Source: Rotaria sp. Silwood1
Lineage: Eukaryota > Rotifera > Eurotatoria > Philodinida > Philodinidae
DNA: 64,000 nt
NCBI GenBank assembly: GCA_905250075.1
Contig: CAJNOP010000001.1
Location: forward strand, 4,002,514 to 4,066,513
Reading direction: 5' to 3'
The number at the start of each line of letters is the position of its first letter. Position 1 is the first letter of the stretch. The position numbers and the translations under genes are program-made. This document shows, piece by piece, positions 60,300-64,000 of the stretch. The notes beneath the pieces are model-generated. The model did no database searches. It saw only the letters and a list, made by a program, of their open reading frames with translations, and was not told where the DNA came from.

Positions 60300-61853
60300 A
60301 TGCTCCAGCAACGACAACAACATCGATTTCCACCAATTACAAAACAGACTCGTTTTAAACTTTTGAAAGATGTTACACAAGAACCATATCGAGTACGAAA
60401 ATTCTTCTAATTCAATTTCAAAACAAAAATCAAATTTTTTGTTTTGATTTAGATTGGTATGGTTCGATATTATCCTAATAACAGTACAAAAACTCTAAAA
60501 AATAATAGTGGAACAGATAATGATGATAGTGATTATGATGTTCCAGATCCAGGTGGTGAAGTAATTGAAAAAAATCGAAAAGATCGTGAACAACGTATTG
60601 CTGATTATACAAAAGAAGAACTTGATAAAGTTCTTAAACGTGTCGATCATGTAAAAAGATAAAAAAATAAGCTAACTGCTATTAAAGTTTTTGTTTTTTT
60701 TTCTTTCTAATTGAAATTCTTTAGACTTTGAATAATTATGAATATTCTGTTCAAGCATCTTTACTTCAACATGGAATGACACGTGATGAATTGAGTAGTA
60801 TTGAACATGTCGCTGATGTTCGAGAATTAGAAAGTTTATTAAATGATAGTCTTGCTAAACAACGAGTAAATTTATTTTTTATATTGTGAATTTTATTTTT
60901 TTAAATATTTTAGTATAAACAACGTTTAATGGTTTTTATTGTTGGACAAACAGAACAAGCAAGTGAAAAAGCTAAATTACTTCAACAAATTGGACAGGTT
61001 TCTATATTAGTTTGTTGTTTTGTCATCATTGAAATGAAATTATTTGATTTTATTTAAGTTTTTTGTTGACCAAAAACAAAATTTTAGCGCTGCAGAATTT
61101 AATGAGTGTGATGATTCAGGTGAAACTGTTGATGAAGTCGAAGCAACACTCAAATCATTTGATGTTAAAGATTGTTATCTTCATGTTAAAGCATTAGGAA
61201 ATAGAATTAATGAACTTAATGAAGAAATTATTCAATTTTTAATACAAAATACTGGAACTAAACAAACAAAGTAAATTATATATTCTCAAGATTTTTTTTC
61301 TAAAAGTAATTTATTTACTTTTTCTGTCTATATTAATCAGAGTCATGGTCGAAAGGTAATTTTATTATATTTTATTTTTATCAAATTTTCTTTTTATTAA
61401 TAGAGGAAAACGGAAATTAGCTCAAGTGACCAAGGAAGCGAAAGAACAATTAGCAGACCTTCAATCAAAGCTAGAAATGGCGAATACAGGTAGAATAAAG
61501 AACGTTTTTCTTTTGCTCAAGTGTTCTTTTTTTAATGTAAAATCTATAAATAGAAATGATGGGAAAAGACGAGAAAATTCAAGCAATAGAAAAAGATATT
61601 GAAACAGTACGTGTTGAAGCTAAAACAAGTCAAGAAAGTCAAGTATTAAGAAATCAAAGTTAGAAAATGTTTTTTTCATAAAAATATAATTTAGAAAAAA
61701 ATTCAAGATGATCTTAGAAGACGTGAAGCTGAAGTTAAATTTTATAAACGAAAAAATAATGAATTTGAAGAAATTGTTAGTCGATATAGAATTCAATTTG
61801 GAGATATACCTGGTATCGGTATTTTAACAGCAACAAGTCAATCAGAAACAGAA
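60300..61853 (+). CDS. Coiled-coil protein, uncharacterised; nine exons, 359 aa, 3' end uncertain
   Basis: Exons 60300-60392, 60453-60650, 60725-60865, 60914-60997, 61059-61270, 61341-61355, 61404-61489, 61554-61642 and 61695-61853 (1077 nt) stay in phase. Exon 6 is only 15 nt. An N-terminal basic segment (LQQRQQHRFPPITKQTRFK) is followed by an acidic stretch (DNDDSDYDVPDPGGE) and then mostly long charged helices: KEELDKVLKRVDHTLNNYEYS, LGNRINELNEEIIQFLIQ, and a continuous heptad-like region from about residue 230 to 335 (KRKLAQVTKEAKEQLADLQSK, then DDLRRREAEVKFYKRKNNEF). No membrane segment. Exon 9 ends at a good donor (GAA|GTGAGT), so further exons probably lie beyond the inverted-repeat element or the window; without splicing it would stop at 61919. 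I cannot name the family; a structural, ciliary or centrosomal role would be a guess. Confidence 0.75.
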
Positions 61854-64000
61854 GTGAGTGAAATACGATATGGTTATATATTTTTTCTTTTCTTCGAGTT
61901 TTGCATTTCAAGAATTTAATACAATCGAACCCATGATGTATGCATATTGATAAAGAGTAATCAACATTTTGTTTTCACGAATCTAAAATATAGTAAATAT
62001 TGACAAGAATGAATCATGCTTAGCAGTTAAGTTTAAACATGTACAAGATTGAAACAAACATTTGGGTGATTCCAACGTATATATGACACGCTTACATGGA
62101 GTTCCTTTAAATCGATTTTCATGTTTCGTATCATATGGAGCATAATTGATTTACTTACTATGATGACAAAAGATTCTCTATGAATTGTCACATTCGAGAG
62201 ACCGATGACTCACAAAATCACAGTAAAATATAGCTAACACTAATGTCTAAACGTCGCAAACGTGACTAAAATATTCATCATCATATATCTCTAACATAGA
62301 ATTTGGATACACAGTGACATAGTAGTTTTTGAAACGCAAGATTCGCTCTACACACCGAAATCTAACACTTTTTGCAGGAAATAGAAACAAGAGTTCATTT
62401 TAGCACGAAAATATAATCATAAAACATCAAATTATAAGTGCATATGTTATTATATGATAATCTTTTCCTTCTAAAATGGTTTCTGGTTTGGTGCTACTCC
62501 TGCAAAAAGTGTTAGGTACGACTGTGTAGAGCGAACTTTGCTTTACAAAACCGAGTGTGTTACTATGTGTCCAAATTCTACGTTAGAGTTATATGATGAT
62601 GGATATTTGAACTTTTTCGTGATATTTTAATATATTATTGGCTATATTTTTCTATAATTTTGTGAATCACTGATCTCTTCCATATAAGAATTTATACTGG
62701 ATCTTTTGTCATCATAATAAGTCAATCAACTATTCTCAATAAAGTTTGAAACGTTAAAATCGATTTGAAGAAATTCGATGTAAACGTGTCACATAAACAG
62801 TGGACTTACCCATGTACCAAGATCAGCAAGATTTGATTTCGACTATCTCTATATTAGACTTATAACGGAACTGGCTGGTTTCAACCGATTTTTACTGATT
62901 GGAAATATTTTACAGATATGCCATTTTTCTCTGATAAACCTTGTTAAGAGCAAGTTTTCATCCTTTTTATTAAAACAATCAACAAGTGTTGTTTTTTAGA
63001 ACCATTAGTTTTATTTACTTCTGTTTGTTCATACTGTTTTATTTCTTTAATTAAAATAAATTTCATTTTTCGTAAACAACACGATCAAAACTGTGTTACT
63101 AAAGCTAAACTTATATCGTATATGCTTTGGTAAACGTCTAATCTAGGTTTGGATTATGGTTCGAAGCGAAGCTTTAAGTTTTTTCTGAAAAGCTTGACTG
63201 AGAAAATTCAAGATTTGATGTTGGATTGTCAGTTGATGGATAAATTATTCACTTTTTTTGCACTTATGTAGAAATATTACTTATTTAAAAAAGGAAAATT
63301 AGTGATGTTTTTTTTTAAGTTATTTCTATTAACTAATCAATAATGATGCAACAAACTGGCTAGTTTTTACCAGTTTAAAAGAGTTTTTCAATTAACCAAT
63401 TACGGGTCGGATTGGATCAGCTCAAAATTTCTCGACCCGTTACAACTCTGCTATGGTATTCATTTGAATAATTTATAGTCTGATAATAAATTAATGTATA
63501 TATAAATAAGACAAATATTTTTTAAAATCAAAACTTCTTTCTTGAAAGTATCTATAATTTTCTAAATTTCTTTAATCAAGGAAAGACCATGCATAAATGT
63601 TGATTATTATCTAATTTCGTGAATATATCCTAGTTTCAGTAGCTTTTAGTTTAAGCTGATTCTTTCTTTTACAAATGATCATTATTTGAATTCGCTGATT
63701 CATTCGTGATAAAGAAAAGTTTAAAAGGACGGAATTACTCATAGAAACTTGATAAAATTCTCTGCTATATCGATGATTCTCAAATGTTTTGCAACCATAA
63801 TGCATTTCAATTAAACTTTAATAGTATCCTTTTAACAGGTTCAATTACTTTAGTCCTGATTTCATAGAAAAGAATAAAGTTCTTAATCTCTATTATTTTT
63901 TCCACATATCCTTTGCAATTCTTTTTGAAATTTGATGAACTAAGAGCTCAAATAAAAGTAATAAAACATTTATAACGTCATTAATTATCAAGATTAAAGC
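61854..64000. other. Last stretch: probable intron or 3' flank of the coiled-coil gene
   Basis: Outside the inverted-repeat element at 62059-62815 no exon could be supported. The minus-strand frame at 63611-63805 is unremarkable. Confidence 0.35.
62059..62815. mobile_element. Long inverted-repeat element (~757 bp)
   Basis: The arms of about 320 bp (62059-62379 and 62499-62815) are imperfect reverse complements. Paired blocks in order from outside: GGGT(G)A(TT/G)TCCA, TGACACG(C/T)TTACAT, AAATCGATTTT, ATGATGACAAAAGAT, TCACAAAAT, ATTCATCATCATATA / ATCCATCATCATATA, AGAATTTGGA, TTCGCTCTACACA, CTAACACTTTTTGCAGG. The 120-bp spacer has no gene. No certain target duplication. Non-autonomous foldback type. 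Confidence 0.8.

Noticed and set aside
1..64000. CRISPR arrays, bacterial operons, tRNA or rRNA genes
   Set aside because: Intron structure shows a eukaryote; no regularly spaced repeats and no convincing tRNA cloverleaf with A and B boxes were seen by eye.

Overview
The window reads as an AT-rich animal genome. Genes lie on both strands, with many introns of about 50-70 bp bounded by GT..AG, some introns near 1 kb, and strongly A/T-biased third codon positions. It carries metazoan families: an AGO-clade Argonaute, COP9 signalosome subunit 7, mitochondrial ATP synthase subunit c, CNOT9, an SLC17-type transporter, C-type lectin-like and VWA7-like proteins, and a divergent seven-helix receptor. 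The compactness, abundant small inverted-repeat elements and receptor style suggest a bdelloid rotifer (Rotaria/Adineta-like). That is inference; no species-diagnostic marker was seen.

Layout. 1-4295 (+): decayed copy of a C-type lectin-like membrane protein gene, entering from the left edge and split by a ~1.25 kb insertion. 10201-4610 (-): complete 12-exon Argonaute, 951 aa, with the whole DEDH slicer tetrad and a small inverted-repeat element in one intron. 12826-12011 (-): CSN7. 14684-16322: two neighbouring long inverted-repeat elements. 18275-16910 (-): uncharacterised 437-aa protein. 21758-22208 (+): ATP synthase subunit c. 22964-28354 (+): nine-exon uncharacterised 746-aa membrane protein. 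30883-31492 (+): four-EF-hand protein. 33998-35273 (+): CNOT9. 39706-36656 (-): intact copy of the lectin-like gene, inverted relative to the copy at the left edge. 39914-39778 (-): C-terminal end of another gene cut by a 10-N gap. 41883-43034 (+): receptor. 46792-45018 (-): SLC17 transporter. 48897-53816: a ~2.4 kb block present twice around a 100-N gap, probably unmerged contig ends, containing a hAT-like element. 57775-55427 (-): VWA7-like pseudogene. 60300-61853 (+): nine exons of a coiled-coil protein, with a long inverted-repeat element behind it.

The genes do not form an operon-like system; most are unrelated housekeeping or membrane genes. The strongest structural themes are: (1) an inverted gene pair about 35 kb apart whose left part is almost identical while the rest has diverged, which looks like gene conversion; (2) at least five loci with inverted arms (about 90-320 bp) that could fold into hairpin RNA if transcribed, in the same window as a slicer-competent Argonaute (a speculative link); (3) an orphan cysteine-rich membrane protein. 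Splice sites were assigned by hand from reading-frame continuity; every multi-exon model given as intact keeps phase throughout.
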